Origin: Paracyclopina nana
Lineage: Eukaryota; Arthropoda; Copepoda; Cyclopoida; Cyclopettidae
Assembly (NCBI GenBank): GCA_019096065.1
Contig: JAGUCH010000004.1
Location: 7,564,001 to 7,628,000, forward strand
Direction of reading: 5' to 3'
DNA: 64,000 nucleotides
Shown here in pieces: positions 1-13,900 of this stretch (position 1 is its first letter; each line of letters begins with the position of its first letter). The position numbers were made by a program, and so were the translations under genes. The notes beneath the pieces were generated by a model that worked only from the letters and a program-made list of their open reading frames with translations, had not been told where the DNA came from and did no database searches.

Positions 1-2978
1 ACAGCAACAGCTTTCCACACTAAACTGAAGAGATCTCCCTTATGTGCACAGTGAGCTCTTGCTGAGCGCCTAAGTAAAAGAACAACCTCCTTTGGCAGCA
101 CACTGGATACACACTGACCTTCAAAGCCCACCTTTTCTCCTGCTGTACTCTGCATGTTTGGAAAGCATCAAAATACAGACAGTTCCCTTTCCTGACCCTT
201 ACATAACATAATGGATAGTTAATAGCTTTCAGGAATGAAAGAGGATTAAATGAAGTGGAAAGGGAGAAAAACCTCTGTAATTGACCACCAGGAGACATAA
301 ATGTACCTTTCACTACTGCAAAAAATGGTGTATTGGAAAAGTATTTTTCTACTGCAGCAAGCAATGCATTTATGGTGAGTGGATCTTTAGCACCTTCAAT
401 ACTTCATATTATTGGACTGTTTTTGACAGATGGGTGAGCATTCTTGCTTATATGGGGAAGAAAGGGGGCTTTGAGTAATTTATGCACACATATACTATGC
501 TGGATAGGCATTACCAAATATACCACCACTTACTTTGCTCAGCTTCTGGTATCCAAAGTTGTTACCTAACTGCTAGAAGTGTTGAATGTTATAGCATGGA
601 GGTATTTTATGCAGGCACCAACTTTTAACAAGTTCAAATTTGTTGCTCTTTGCCATCTAGGATTTGGTCTGCTATGCAATATGTGCTGCTCATTTGCTTT
701 TTGCATTTCATCGCAGGAAAATTGTACAAGCCTTGACGACATTTGAGGCTTTGACGCAAGAAACACTTTTATGGCACAACATTTTTTTCAAGTCAAACAT
801 AAATCTAATGAGACTTGATTGCTATCTCTCAAATTTACTTTCAGTTGGCCAAACTGAAATGATTGTAAAGCGAATAAAGTTTCCTAACAGAAATTTTTTG
901 TAGTTGAGCACCTGAAAGAACTTGGTAGTTTTGAGCCATACAGATGGTTTTTGCAAGGCTTTTCCATATTGCATACTAAAGCCATAGAGGCATAATGTAA
1001 AACCATATTACTGGCCTAGCTATATTTGATTATACAAAAAAGTTGCACCACCAAAAAACTGTGATTGAAATCAAGGCTAGGAAGGAAAGCCTTGATACTC
1101 AATGCAGTAAAAAAAGCAATCATATGTTCAAGTCAGTTGTAAAAAATTATCATAAAATTAATTCTTTTAAACAATTAAAATGTACTTTTAAGGCAATGTG
1201 AGTTATTTTAGGAAGGATTTCAAGAAGGAAAAGAGAGAAAGAAACTGAATGCAGCAAAATTTTGCAGTGAGCAATTATTTTTTATGGCAACCCACAGCAT
1301 AGAAGAAGAAGTAGCTGAGGCACAAAAAAATGATGCAAAGACACAAAATTGGCTATGACAATGACAAATGCTGAGTTTACATCAGCAAATTACTTCTCCC
1401 ATCTTTTTTTTTTGCTGACAATGTATATACTATCTTGAGATGCATTAGCCAAGAATGATAATCCCCACCTCCAACTGAGGAAAGCAAGCAAAAAAGACCA
1501 TTTTTCAAGCCACATGCACTGTCCAATCTTTCACATTATTACTAGTATTTGACCAGAATCAACAAGCTGCTTGCCTGGATAATTGTCAATTATGCACCAT
1601 ATTATTTATTATTAATCAATCTTTAAGTATGTTTGCTCACTGCTTTTTGTCTTTGATGGACAACACTTTTGCTTCAGAGTACTTTAGCTTCAGGATTTGA
1701 AGATTTACACTTGTTTTTCAAAAACAAGCTTGGTAAGAGAAATACCTTTTATCCAACATTTTAATGGATCTACTTCTTGAATTTTAGCAGAAGAGTTCAT
1801 TTTTAATACAAAAAATTATGCTAAAATTGGATTAAATCTCAAGAAAGTCCTAAAAGGATTTTTGTCATGGCAAAAACAAAGGGCTGAAGAAGTGTTTTAA
1901 ACTAGCTTAATTAAGTGGTTGTTTCATCTACATTTGATGATATTTTGATGCAGGAAAGTCTTGTAATGAATAAAGACATGCTTAAAAACACTTATCTATA
2001 CTAAGCATTTTTTTATAAAATAATCTTATCAAACATGACAGAAATGAGATTTGTTCATGATCTATAAATTTTGTTTTCAGTCACCAAAAATAAAATTGAC
2101 TTCCAAAAAAAAAAAAAAAAAAAAAAATATTTCCCTTGACTGACTTGATGAACACTGCATTACCTATTAGTGCATCTTTGTTTAATCAAGTAATTGATGC
2201 TCTCCACCTTTCTTCTACTACACAAAGAAAGCGGTTTCCTTAGCCTTTTTTCTTTCTACCCTTTGAACATTTGTTTGCATCTTCCTTCCCCACAACAAAC
2301 TGATTTCCACCTCTGTGCACATTTTGCTTCCAGCCCAAGAAATCTCTCCATCATTGGAAAAGTTCTTCCCTGATGATTGAAGAAGCCTACTTTCATTAAT
2401 AGTAGGCACTAGGAGAATAATTTAGTTTTGAGCCAACATAAACATGAGGAAAATTCCCTCAGAATGTCTAATTTGCATTACTTCAATGTCAAGAGTACTT
2501 TGGTACTAAAATACACCCACTTTTCTTTATGTTGCTTGAGGTTATTTATTATGGAACTGCATCAAGTCTGATGTCAAGGTAAAAAGACCAAAACCAAGGA
2601 ATCTTCTTACATTAGGTAATTACAATCACTTAACTGTATTTTTAGCAAATGATTATCGTAGCACTTTCCTTTATCAATGAAGCTTTTCTAATGCTACATT
2701 TTCATTAAAACATAAAATAAAATTAAGAGAAAATTCAACTAAATACCAAAAATCACAAGAAATCCCAAGAAATCTTAATTGAAATTTTAATTGAAATTTT
2801 AATAACTGGACGAGGGCTTATTTTGAGTTGAGTTTTATAGAATGAAAACCAACTTTCACTGGATTCCGGATGTTGCGCGCAGTTCACTAGCGGAACATTC
2901 TCAAATGAGAGTCACGCAACCTATGCTGCAAAAGCACGACACAGAATATCAGAGAATCTGGCAAAAGTTTAACGTGAC

Positions 2979-3056
2979 CATAGAGTTGGAGTCCTTGTCA
3001 TTGTAATCCTGGTTTTTGCGTGGGTCCATCATCTTGTTCACAATGTTGTCCGACAT
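2979..3056 (-). CDS. Possible short first coding exon, unknown
   Basis: The minus strand has an ATG followed by 26 codons beginning MSDNIVNKMMDPRK and rich in Asp, Asn and Lys, ending at a GT. A CAG acceptor with a pyrimidine-rich lead follows about 55 bp later, and the next frame stops after 12 codons. The composition looks coding and the intron size matches other short introns here. No family is recognised and no promoter or poly(A) signal supports it, so it could be chance or a piece of a longer gene. Confidence 0.27.
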
Positions 3057-6000
3057 TTTGCCAATCACCTTTTTTTCTGGTAGGTTTTTTTTCAACAAAA
3101 TTCAGAGTTCATAGCATATTCCAACTACCTTTAGTTTGGGCTCTAAAAATCCTAATAAAGTTGGATTTTAGCAGAGACAGACTCTAATATTTGATAAATG
3201 GCAAAAGTCGACTTTTTTTGCATCAGACTCAATGACAAAAAGTGGGTTTCCCAACTTTTGACAATCCATTGAATGATAAAGCATTACATGGGGAAACTGC
3301 CATATATTACTATGAAAACGGAAACATCTGCAACAAATCACAGCCTAGAGAATGATGAAAAAAAGAAGAAGGGATGAAGATTACAGCCAAGAAGAAAAAA
3401 GATCAAAGTAGCAGATAAAAGCTTTCCAATTTTGCAAGTCATAAAAATGATGACACTTTTGATCTTCTTCTCTCTAAACAAATTGGACAGATTTTGGCCC
3501 TAATCCCAAACTTTATTAATTGGCTCTTAGCAAGGGAAAAGATGGTCAATTATCATCCTTCTTTGGCCAATTTATTTTTCAATTTTGAAAATGGCTAAAT
3601 TCAATTGGGTTTTCAGCGAAAGTTTTATTGGTAATTCTCATGGAGGAAAAGTTCATGCTGCTTTGGATACTTTGGAGGAAAGTTCGGTTCTGCTCTGCTG
3701 TACTAAAGCGAGAAGAAACCCAATATATTTGAGACATTTCCATTCTTTTACAACCCTTGTAGCAGGGGAAAGTAGCTTGACCAGAAGCTTTTTCATACAG
3801 GAATGTTAGAAAAACCAAATTACTACATTGCCCAGCTCTATGTATTGAGCTGTATTCTTACTACAGGAAATACTTATTTACAAATTGCCTTATGTACTTA
3901 AAAATTTGTGAAACACTACTTTTATAGTATTTTTTTTCTATTTTTTGTGCCTAAAGATGACGAAATAATAATTATCATACTTTGATTTAAATACAGATGA
4001 ATACTTCTTGCAGGAAAAATACAACTTTCCAGCTTTAGCAAAAAATTGGGAAATACGAATTACAAAAAAACAATAAAAAAGCATGTGTTGAAGCGAAATA
4101 GAAACCTTGCATTGTATTGACATTTAAATAATTTTAAGGTATTGATGCTAAAAAAGTAATCACCAACTTGATTAGCTGTATCCCAAGTGCAATACAAATA
4201 CAATAACAAGATCTACTTCAATACAATCATAAATCAATTGTAAATCGTTCAACTAATGTAAAAAGTTACTTTCTTAGGAAGAAAAATTGCCAGTGAGTCC
4301 AGATTTCCCAAAAGTGTAGCTGTGCTGATTTTGAGCCTAACTAACCAAATGTAATACCAAATGTATTGAGTTTCTCCCAAGAGACATCTCCATTAAACCT
4401 TTCCTTTTTAGGTCCAAAAATGAAGGAGGCAAAATTAGCTTCTCATTTGGAATGGCAAAGCATGCATTCACACCCAAATACATGAGAGTGAGAAGAAAGT
4501 ACATAAATTACCCTGTGGTTTGCCAAATAACCAATAGCCCCATTAATTATGATGAAGCCCAAACTAGATAATCTTGTGGCTTGTCAAGAACCAAAAAAAA
4601 GTTTTCCTCTATTGTAGTTTCCCTCATTATTTCGCCACTGGCATCACAAAATGGTATGTTGTACCAAAAATACTGCCATGGCCAAAACAAAGAAAGTTAA
4701 CTTTGCAGAGATAACCAAGAGATTTGGCAAAGCTCCACAGCACAGAGTAGAAAGAAGCATTATTTGCTTGTGAAAAACAGCCTAAATCTAGCTGAAGTTG
4801 AGCATAAGCAAAATACAGTAAGATAAATGTACTGGTACATTTTAGAGGAATGTTCTCATAAGACAACTTTTTTGATATATGATACCAAAATACAGCTGGT
4901 AAAATAAAGTGGGCTTGAACATTACTTCAATTTAGCAAATGTATTCATTGAACTTGAATTAATAACATTTTACCTCACCTAATAACATCAAATATTAAAA
5001 TACAGAATGGCAATCTAGGTATAGATTCAAATACAATTTACATAAAGTATTCAAGATAGGTAAAGTAAATGTAATAGTTTAAAAAGTCCTTCACTAGGTA
5101 AAAAGCCAAATTAAGCCTTACCACTTCTGAGCTGAATACAGTTTCAAGCTGGAATATGCTATGAAAATGAGGCTGTATCTTACAAGTTGGAATATTCTGG
5201 TGTATACAAATATGTAATGTATTATTATACCAGAGGCTTGACGTAAACTAACTGAGGGTTCTCTAAACGGATCCTGTTGCTGCTAAAGCGCCTCCTTTTT
5301 GAGCCTCGAGGAGACGGATCTGTACTGAGACAGGCTCGACTCCAACATGAAAGCGAGGCATTGCTGCTGACGTGGCTCTCTTCTACTTTTCAACTTTGCC
5401 ATTTTATATTTGGAGCGGAGTTAACTAAGATCCCGTTCATGTGCAAAGTTGCTTTTCCGAAAGTAAAAAATTGTCATAAGGCAACGGAGTTTTGCCAACG
5501 AAACACTTCAGAAGGGCTTCTCAACTAGTTTAACCAGGAATCGAGTCTACAAATTTAGGGCAAAATTCTGAAAAACTTTGATTATTTCAGCTGCGTCTGA
5601 AGTATGTAATAACTCTGTAATTTTTGAGTTGGTTCATATAAATTTGTGTGATACATATAGCAGAAGTAACCAGTTTGGCACTGAAGTTGAAATAAACTTT
5701 GAGTGTTTTCTTTTCAATAGTCTTAAAATTGACGCGTTTTTTCCCAAAGTATTAGCATCAGCAGAAATTTACTTTTGTGTTTGTCAGATAAGATATTTTT
5801 TCTCCTTTCCGTAAGGTTTCAAAGCATAGAGGGCAAAAGGTCAGTTGAAAATTGCTATTTGCAATTAAACATTTTTTTAAAGCCAAAAAGTGCTTTTTTT
5901 GCCATAAAAATGGCCAATAAAAATTATCAGCAAATTTGAATTAAATTAAGTTAATTTTCTGTTAGTGACTTTTTAAAAGCATTAAGTTTTATATAAATAA

Positions 6001-7324
6001 CCTAACGTGATACATTTCAAGCTGCTTGAAATAACCCAAGGCAAAAAAGTGGACATCTATTGCTAGCAAAAATGTGATTAGAAAAGCCAGACAAGTTGGA
6101 GTCCAGCTTTGGAAGTGCATGACATTCCAGGGCAGTAGCCTCGAAAAGCGAGGCCGCTATTGCAGCAGCAGCCTCAGCAGCCTCTGGAGATCAAACGAAA
6201 TTCATTAAGGCACTTTTCAAATGTGGGCAATGTTTGATGAAAATGCAAATGTAGCCATGAATTATGAAGTACAGGAATACAGGCAAAATACATTCGATCC
6301 TTCTAAAGGAGGTAAATCCACATTGCCAAAAAGCTTTCAAGAAACGACAGATCGAATGAGATCTCAATCTGGAGAAAATGGGCAAATTGACAAATGGGTA
6401 ATTTAGGCAGAAATCCCATGGGATATTTTCGATCCATCACTAATGAAAAAGGGGCCATGGAAATAGAGAAGAGAGCAAGAAGGTGAGAGAAAACGCATTT
6501 CGGGTGGTATAACGGAAACGAGCGCTCTCATATACTAGTATACCACTATGCCATATAGGTATATATGGGGTAAGTTGCTGGTAATTCCTGACAGATGGCC
6601 AAATACATCAATTTACTCAATAATGAGCCAGGCCCATTACAGTTCAAAAAAGAAAGATATACCCATCTCTCACATCATAACCAGAGTATACCACTTGCTG
6701 GGTATATTTAAGCTCCTGATGGTATACATATGGAAAGTTAGAAAGCGCATGGAGTATACCAGTTTACCAGCTCTTGAGCTCGGCAAAAATAATGCGAAAC
6801 TTGTTGGGAAACTGCATGCAACAAACCCTCATCAAGGTAACAGCAAAGCATACCATTAATATAACTATAACCCATTACACTTGGTGCTCTTTTAACCAGT
6901 TTTCCATTTGCCATAAAAGCTGAGAGGGAAGTGGTATACCAAATTATTAGAATAATGGTATATAATTTAGTAAAGAGGAAAAGACGCCTGGAGGCAAGTT
7001 TGGTAGTACAGCTCATCATCTATTTTTGGTATCTATTGACACAAACAAGAAAAAGCTCTTAAAAACCATACCAATGGTTATACTTTATGGCTTTCATCCT
7101 CATGGCAATCATCAATCTAGCAAGGAGCTCATCCATGACTCTACTACCAGCTTTCCACCAAACCACAAAACCGAGTGTTGTACAGCAGTAGTAATAAATA
7201 CCAGTTTAGTAGTAACCTAATTACACACGCCTGTATGTGTATCCATTTGTAGCTACACACTTGTAGCTTACAGATGATGCTCTGAACTTTTCTTCTCAAG
7301 TATGATGATAATGCAACCAAAATG

Positions 7325-7650
7325 CTGGAAAGTGATTTTCGCGGGCGTAATTCAGTTTTCTAGCCACTGTTTAGTTTGATTATTTCAGGGATGTAAAGCA
7401 ACTTTAAATCCTCATGGGTAAAGTTACTTTCCGCTCCCAATTGAAACTTCTTAGCATTTGAAAATAACTTCCAAGCAAACTGAAATGCAGTAAAGTCATT
7501 TTCATGGGCGTAATCCAGTTTTCTAGCTATTGTTTAGACTAATTGTTTCAGGGATGGAAAGCAACATTATGTCCTCATGGGTAAAGTTAGTTCACGCTCC
7601 CCTTAGGGAACTTCACTTGAAAATAACTTCCCAGCAAATGTAATAGCAAA
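7325..7650. repeat. Two-unit tandem duplication, about 164 bp
   Basis: The block starting near 7333 (TTTTCGCGGGCGTAAT) recurs near 7497 (TTTTCATGGGCGTAAT). The rest of each unit aligns, including TTTCAGGGATG and TCCTCATGGGTAAAGTTA. The copies have diverged at many positions and have no coding potential. Confidence 0.75.
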
Positions 7651-7905
7651 ATAGTCCCATCAATAACACACTGTTTTACCACGTATTTAGTGTATTATCA
7701 GTGGGACATTGGTATTTAGTGAGTCACTCGAATAAACAACAGGGTTGATAAAGCAGCTGAGTTTGACCTTACAAGTGCCAGTGACCATAGCAATCAAGCG
7801 TACTTTCATTCAGGTTCTCCACTTTACAGTCCTCTCCTTTCAGCTGTTTTATATCCCTGCTTTCAAGTCCCTCACCAGGCACAAATAAATATTGCAAATT
7901 CCTAC

Positions 7906-10900
7906 CTTCTTTGTCTTCTCTCCATTGCCATTGGTGATTGAAGAAGCAGACATGGTTGATGAGCATGTACTCGAAGCTGTGGAAGCATTCGAGTTGGACC
8001 CTTTCAAAGCTGGCTTTGAAGGCTGCAATGAAGGCCGAGAATAGCCCATGAGCTGGAGCAAGGCCTCGGCCGCGGCCCTTTTGGCCAATTTCTTATTTGG
8101 TCCACTTCCTTGAGCGCTTTGACCCGCGGCACTGACCTGGAAAGAAGCATATCATATGCACATCTCATTACAGCTGCCAATGTATGTATTTCATGACTCA
8201 GCTCGAAAGTGATGAGACCGATTGAATTTTGCTGCTTAGATCATATACACACAGATTCCATCATCTTTTCAGAAGGATTTGCACACAAATCCGCTTTACT
8301 CTAACCAAATTCAAAGCCCGGATACATATTTTGTACGCAGAGGGAAAATATTTATTGAGGGAGCAAAATACATCTGAATACATTATGCCAATTATTAGAC
8401 TTTTTTAAAAGGATACATAAGTGTATTTTTATTTTTGTCGTAACTATTTTTTCTTGCTTAAAGTTGTTCAATTGCACTTTCATCATTCTTTCAAGATTAC
8501 AATACAAGTTGTACTTTTCAATATGCAGATGTATCCGGATACTTTTTGGCTGGAAAAATACATCTCATGTGAAATTCAAACTAGAAATAGTATCCAAAAG
8601 CATTAGTATCAAAAGAATACATTTCAATTAGTTGAGCAGCTCTCTCATGCGGATACATAGATGTATCCGAATACTTTTTCTGCCTGTAAGCTCTTCCAAG
8701 AGTGAGTGTATCCAAAAAAGGAGGTGAAAATAGATGGGTCAGACAGCTCCAACTGACAGATAGACTAAGATTTAACTTGAGAACTACTCCAGTACGAAAA
8801 AGGAAGGAAAGTATTCTCCCCAACATTGTAATAAGGCCTTGAAAACGTATTTTTTCCTTCAAAAATCAACTGGAACAACTGATAATCTATTTTTCATGTT
8901 TTTATGGACTTTTCCCTTCTCTTAATGCTTACATTTCCCATCTACAATTTGAGGGTTATTCCTTCCTCCTCTCAAAGCTACCGGAGATTTAATTTTCTTC
9001 TCTTGCATACGTGAGTGTATTTTACATTTGCATTTGTATTGAAAATGCTTCTAAATCTCTCTCTCTCCTCGAGAAGCTCTCGAGTTAGAGGGAAGGTCGA
9101 TTCAGCTGAACAAATATGGAAATGATGTAGCTGTTTTACCTCAAAAACTAACTTTCCACAATATTTGCCTAGGAATAAAAACTAAGCTGATTTCAATTTT
9201 GGCGAGCTCAATACAATCATCTGATTTTGATGTGAGTGAGCTGATTTTAATAGTGGTCAGCTGATTTCATTTACATTTCAATTTCAGCGAAGTGACCTCA
9301 ATTTGAGTAAGTTAGGTCATTTTTTGACACTAGACTTCAATTTTTATAAACTGATTTCAATTTTTTTGACTTATCAATCAAATGCATCAAAAGAAATCTT
9401 GCTGCAAAAAGGTAGCAACAATCAGTTTCTTTCCCAAGGTGGTCAGTTTAAAAGCTGAAAGGGCCTAAAAATGACCAAGTACTTTTTGTGGACTGTTTGT
9501 GGCTGCAGAGTTGCCATAATTTATAGGGCTCTTCTACACATCTGGAAATTGAAGTGTCACTAGTTTTTTGCCAGAGCTAGCATCCTCTTTTCTCTCAGAG
9601 GATGTTCTTGCATCATTTTTCAATGCCAGATAAATTTCTGGACCTACTTTAAGGGATCCTTGGGGAGAGTTAACCAAAATATGTCAGCATTTGATGCAGA
9701 TGAAAGCAGTGCTTTCTTTTTTCTGTATTGTCAGCCAATCTAATTCAGCAGCATCAAAAGCACAGTAAGCATAGTTTGCACACCTCTTCCACTTTTGAGT
9801 GTTTTTGCAGTTACAACACCAAAAAGTACTCATGTTTTATTTGCTTAGCAAGATCAAAGGACAAAAAGGCAAAAAGGAAGCATTTTCCAACTTTGGGCAA
9901 ATAAAAGCCACTGACTGAATCAAAATTCTCAGATGCAAAGTAATTACACATTGTAATAAATAGCCACATTAGCCTTGACATGATTTACCTGTAAAAGGCC
10001 TGAGAGAGCCATAAATTGAAAGCTTTTCAGAGTAACCAAGCCATTAATTTTGCTGAAAATTGCACAAACAAAATACTGGCAAGTCTTACTATTTTGCATG
10101 ACATGAAAAAAGTTGGTGATTTCCTCAGGGAAAAAAGTGTGTAACCAAAGTGGAATTTTTGGGGGTTGGCCAATCCATCAAGACTTGGCTTGGGCTTTTG
10201 GCAGCATTTCAATCAATTTCATTTTTGCTCCTTAAGTGATCCAGTGTGCTTGAATATGCAGTCCAATTGGCAGCAGTTGAAGTATCATGAAAACTGAGCT
10301 CCCCTTGAGACTGCTATTATTGGTAGCTTTGCTGTGACAAACTACTCATTGTGGCCTTGTGCATGACTGCTACTAGTGTCATGCACAGGACCACACAATG
10401 TAATAATGGATCCACAATATTCTTCTTTCACAGTTGGTGGCCAACCTCAGTGCAGGCAACAGTGATCCATCACAAGGTAAAAGGTTACATGATTAGGGTG
10501 TTCATCTACTGCTATAGTCATTCAAAAATCTTGATGCAAAGCAATTTGAGCCTCCTTGATGCAAATTCAGTTTGGGCAAATGAAAGTGTACTTTTAAGAG
10601 CACAATCAAGATGCATTTGTTTAGGAAAGATTATGATCAATACTACAAATAAGCTAAACTATAAAGTAGTTGACCACCACACTAGTATTGACAACTGAGA
10701 ATGCCTACATCAAGGACTCTTGCAGATACACTCAGCCAACTGTAAGGAATACAGCCATTATTTCTGGTAAGAATTCATGCCTGTAATATATGGCAATTCA
10801 CCTTCCTCCTCATTTACCTAGATCCTTGAGGCCATTTTCCACCTAAATTAATTCCTTTGACAGCAAAAGCCTCATCATAGGGCTCTTTTTGGTCCAATAA

Positions 10901-13900
10901 TTTTACTGCCACACCAACTATTGGCTAAACATTCCCCACTGCTCTACTGATATCTAAAAAGGGGTTAGAGTGCAAGAAATAGAATGGTAATAACAGAGCA
11001 ATAAAACCTTCCATATATAGCATTCTCAGAATGGAGTGGAAGAAAAGCCTTCTTCTTTTAGCCTAATAATGGGAAGATTAGTGCAAGTTAGTCCCACAGT
11101 GTCTTGGCCTCCAAATGAGCCCAAAAGACCACAAAGTGGGGCCCAGAGGAGTCTGATGAAAAGGAGGCTGAAATTAGAGGCCAAAAGAAGATTTGTTTCC
11201 AGCCACTTGTGGGGCATTCCTGGGCCTGCTTCTAAGATGGATTACCAAGTTTTGAGGTAGTACAACAACCAAATACAACACTGAGACCACTTAGCACTTT
11301 ATTAGAAAGACTGTTGCAAGCCCTTTCAGCTGCCACACTAACTATTGTTATGGCCTCAAAGATGGATGAGACCCAGCCATGCAATCATAAATACAACCCT
11401 TATTACTGTTACACATTTAAAATTTGCCAATACATTTTCTCAGTTGCTGTATTTTCCTAGCTGAACAGCTGAGCCTATTCAGCTGCAGCAGGAGAAAGAC
11501 AGGATATTTATCTTGCTCTACAACAACACCAACTAGTCTAAGGCCCCAATTTGCATTCTAAAAGCATTGGATGCAAATTAGTAAGCCAGATAGCAACTTT
11601 TTACTCTTCTTTATGTAATGCAACTGTATTTTCCTTAATGGACTAAATCTTACTTTTAAGAGTCAGAAAGTTGAGGCTATTAAGAGAGAGTTCTCTCTTT
11701 TTTTCGGGCCAAAGTGGATGTGAAAAAAGTTTCTCCCTCAGGTCATGGCAAAGCCCTCAGAAGAGTTGTTCAGGTGAAGAGCCAGAGTTGAACCCCTTCA
11801 TCATCCTGGATGAGTATGACATAGCTGCCAACATGGACAGGTGCTGCAATAACTCTTTTGGAAGGACTGCCAGACAATTTGTATGGCATACAGGCATGCA
11901 TGGCCTTAAATATTTGGTATTTTGTCGCAAACACCTTGGGGAGAGGATGTTATGGGCAATTGTCAGCCTCCTGGCTGCCATTACTGCCCTCTATTTGGCC
12001 TCCATGGCTTGGATACACTTTCACCAAGAGCCTACCATTATTCACCTCTCAAAGGCAAGCAAAAATTCATTAATTTTGTATTAGGAATTCTGTGGGCTAT
12101 CAACAACAAGAATTTCCTTTCTTGCTTGATTTCAGTTTTGCAAACTGAAAACTTAGTGAATTGATTATGAATACAAAATGCTCAATAAAGCCTCTTTAGC
12201 TTGATATTAGATTTGACTTAAGTGCTTTGCTATAAAAGTAATCTCAAGCTATCCTACAGCAACAATTCTCAAATGGCTTGTAGTTGCTTGCTAAAGCTAA
12301 TTATGCTAGTTTTTATGATCCTATGATAATTTTCCTTGCTGCAACCAAATATGGGAATTAGCCTTTTATGGTAATGTGCTTTTTCATTCAGCTTAATGCA
12401 GCTACACCAACTAGCTAACTAATGGTGTGAGCAGTATTTTCAGACCTTCTAAAATGATGGGGATTTGAAACAGCTTCGTTTCAAAAGATTTATCCATTGA
12501 AAAAGGCCAACTGCTACTTTTTCTGGCTCTTTCAATATTAAAGCCATTCATCTGGTTTCTCTGAGATATACATAAAAGGAAATAGTTCATGCAAATCCCA
12601 AGAGAATGAGGCTTGGATTTTTATTTCATAGGTTGGCCTTCAAGCTCAAGAATTGGCCTTTCCAGACATCACTGTGTGCAGCCAACCACTAAATTCACTA
12701 TCAAACCTTTCCCTGGCCGATCAGGCCCGCATAGAAAAACTATTGAGCCCCATGAAGACCATTCCTCACATGTGGGATGTGTGGCTGGACTTTATCAACC
12801 CTTTGACACAGCCAACAGCCTTTAATTTATTCGAAAACAACTTTGCAAAGTCCTCAGTGAAGGCCCTACTGCAGCAAATTATAATTGAGGCCGTTTTGGC
12901 AGTGGCGCCATCTTGTGAGGAATCTATACAATTCCTTGAAGGTAAGCCAACGGAGGAACAAACTATTTTGTTAGATGGCGCTTTTCAAGCCAATATTTTG
13001 GGCTAAAGTGAGTTTGTGAAACTTGTCACATCATAGAACAGCAATATCAAATGTGTGAAAGAGCCAAGATGATAAAAAATGCTAGAATTTACAATAAAAT
13101 AGCGTTTAGATTTTCTCTAGTTGTCAATACTTAAAAGTATTTAAAAATTGTTTATTTTGGATTGTATCGTACTTTTGAAGTTTTAATCTAAATTACATCC
13201 AAAGACCTACATAACGAATTTGTAATCACCTCTGCTGTGCAGCTATGTCAAATAAACTAGGCAAAGTTGCCAGCTGAGATGGTTCAGTGAGTTAAAGTAT
13301 TTTATATACTGTAATACGATTTCCTCGTGTTATAATTCAGTTTACCGATCCGACTCAGCTCTTTTATATCACAGTTCTTTCTAAGCAATTTGGGGGATAT
13401 TAAATACTTAACAGCCCTTGAATCAAATTTGAGGGATTTTAAGTAATTTTATATACTGTAATACGATTTCCTCGTGTTATAATTCAGTTTACCGATCCGA
13501 CTCAGCTCTTTTATATCACAGTTCTTTCTAGGCAATTTGGGGGATATTAAATTCTCAACGGCCCTGGAATCAAATTCGAGGGATTTTAAGTAGTTTAATG
13601 CCCCTCACATTCCATGGAACTAATCAAAATTCCAAAGTTAGAAAAAAGAGAGAATCATCCAAGATTTGAACCTCAAACAGTTGGATTATCATTCCAATGC
13701 TCTAACCACTGAGCTATGGAAACACCATGAAAATTGCATGCTTATAGGACTTAAACATAATTTAAGCCAGATAAAGAAACTAAAAAAATCAAGGCATGAC
13801 TGGGGTTTGAACCCTAGACTGCGAGATCAAGAGCCAAGCGCTCTAACCACTATGCCATAGGTACAACTCACAAGCAATGTATTTTTAAAATCTCTTTTAT

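Larger units (their letters stand above)
1..7905. other. Left flank, no confident gene
   Basis: AT-rich sequence downstream of the last visible Staufen exon, so probably a further Staufen intron. I found no frame with recognisable domains and no fifth double-stranded-RNA-binding domain. It holds a 23-base poly(A) run (2105-2127), a short possible coding exon at 2979-3056, an alanine-rich open stretch on the minus strand after a splice-acceptor-like site (about 6190 down to 6030) that I cannot name, scattered TATACC motifs at 6530-6960, and a two-unit tandem duplication at 7325-7650. The remainder shows nothing I can support. Confidence 0.6.

Noticed and set aside
1-364. 114-codon minus-strand frame at the left edge
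   Set aside because: No domain, no splice-site support and AT-rich composition; not one of the missing Staufen exons as far as I can judge.
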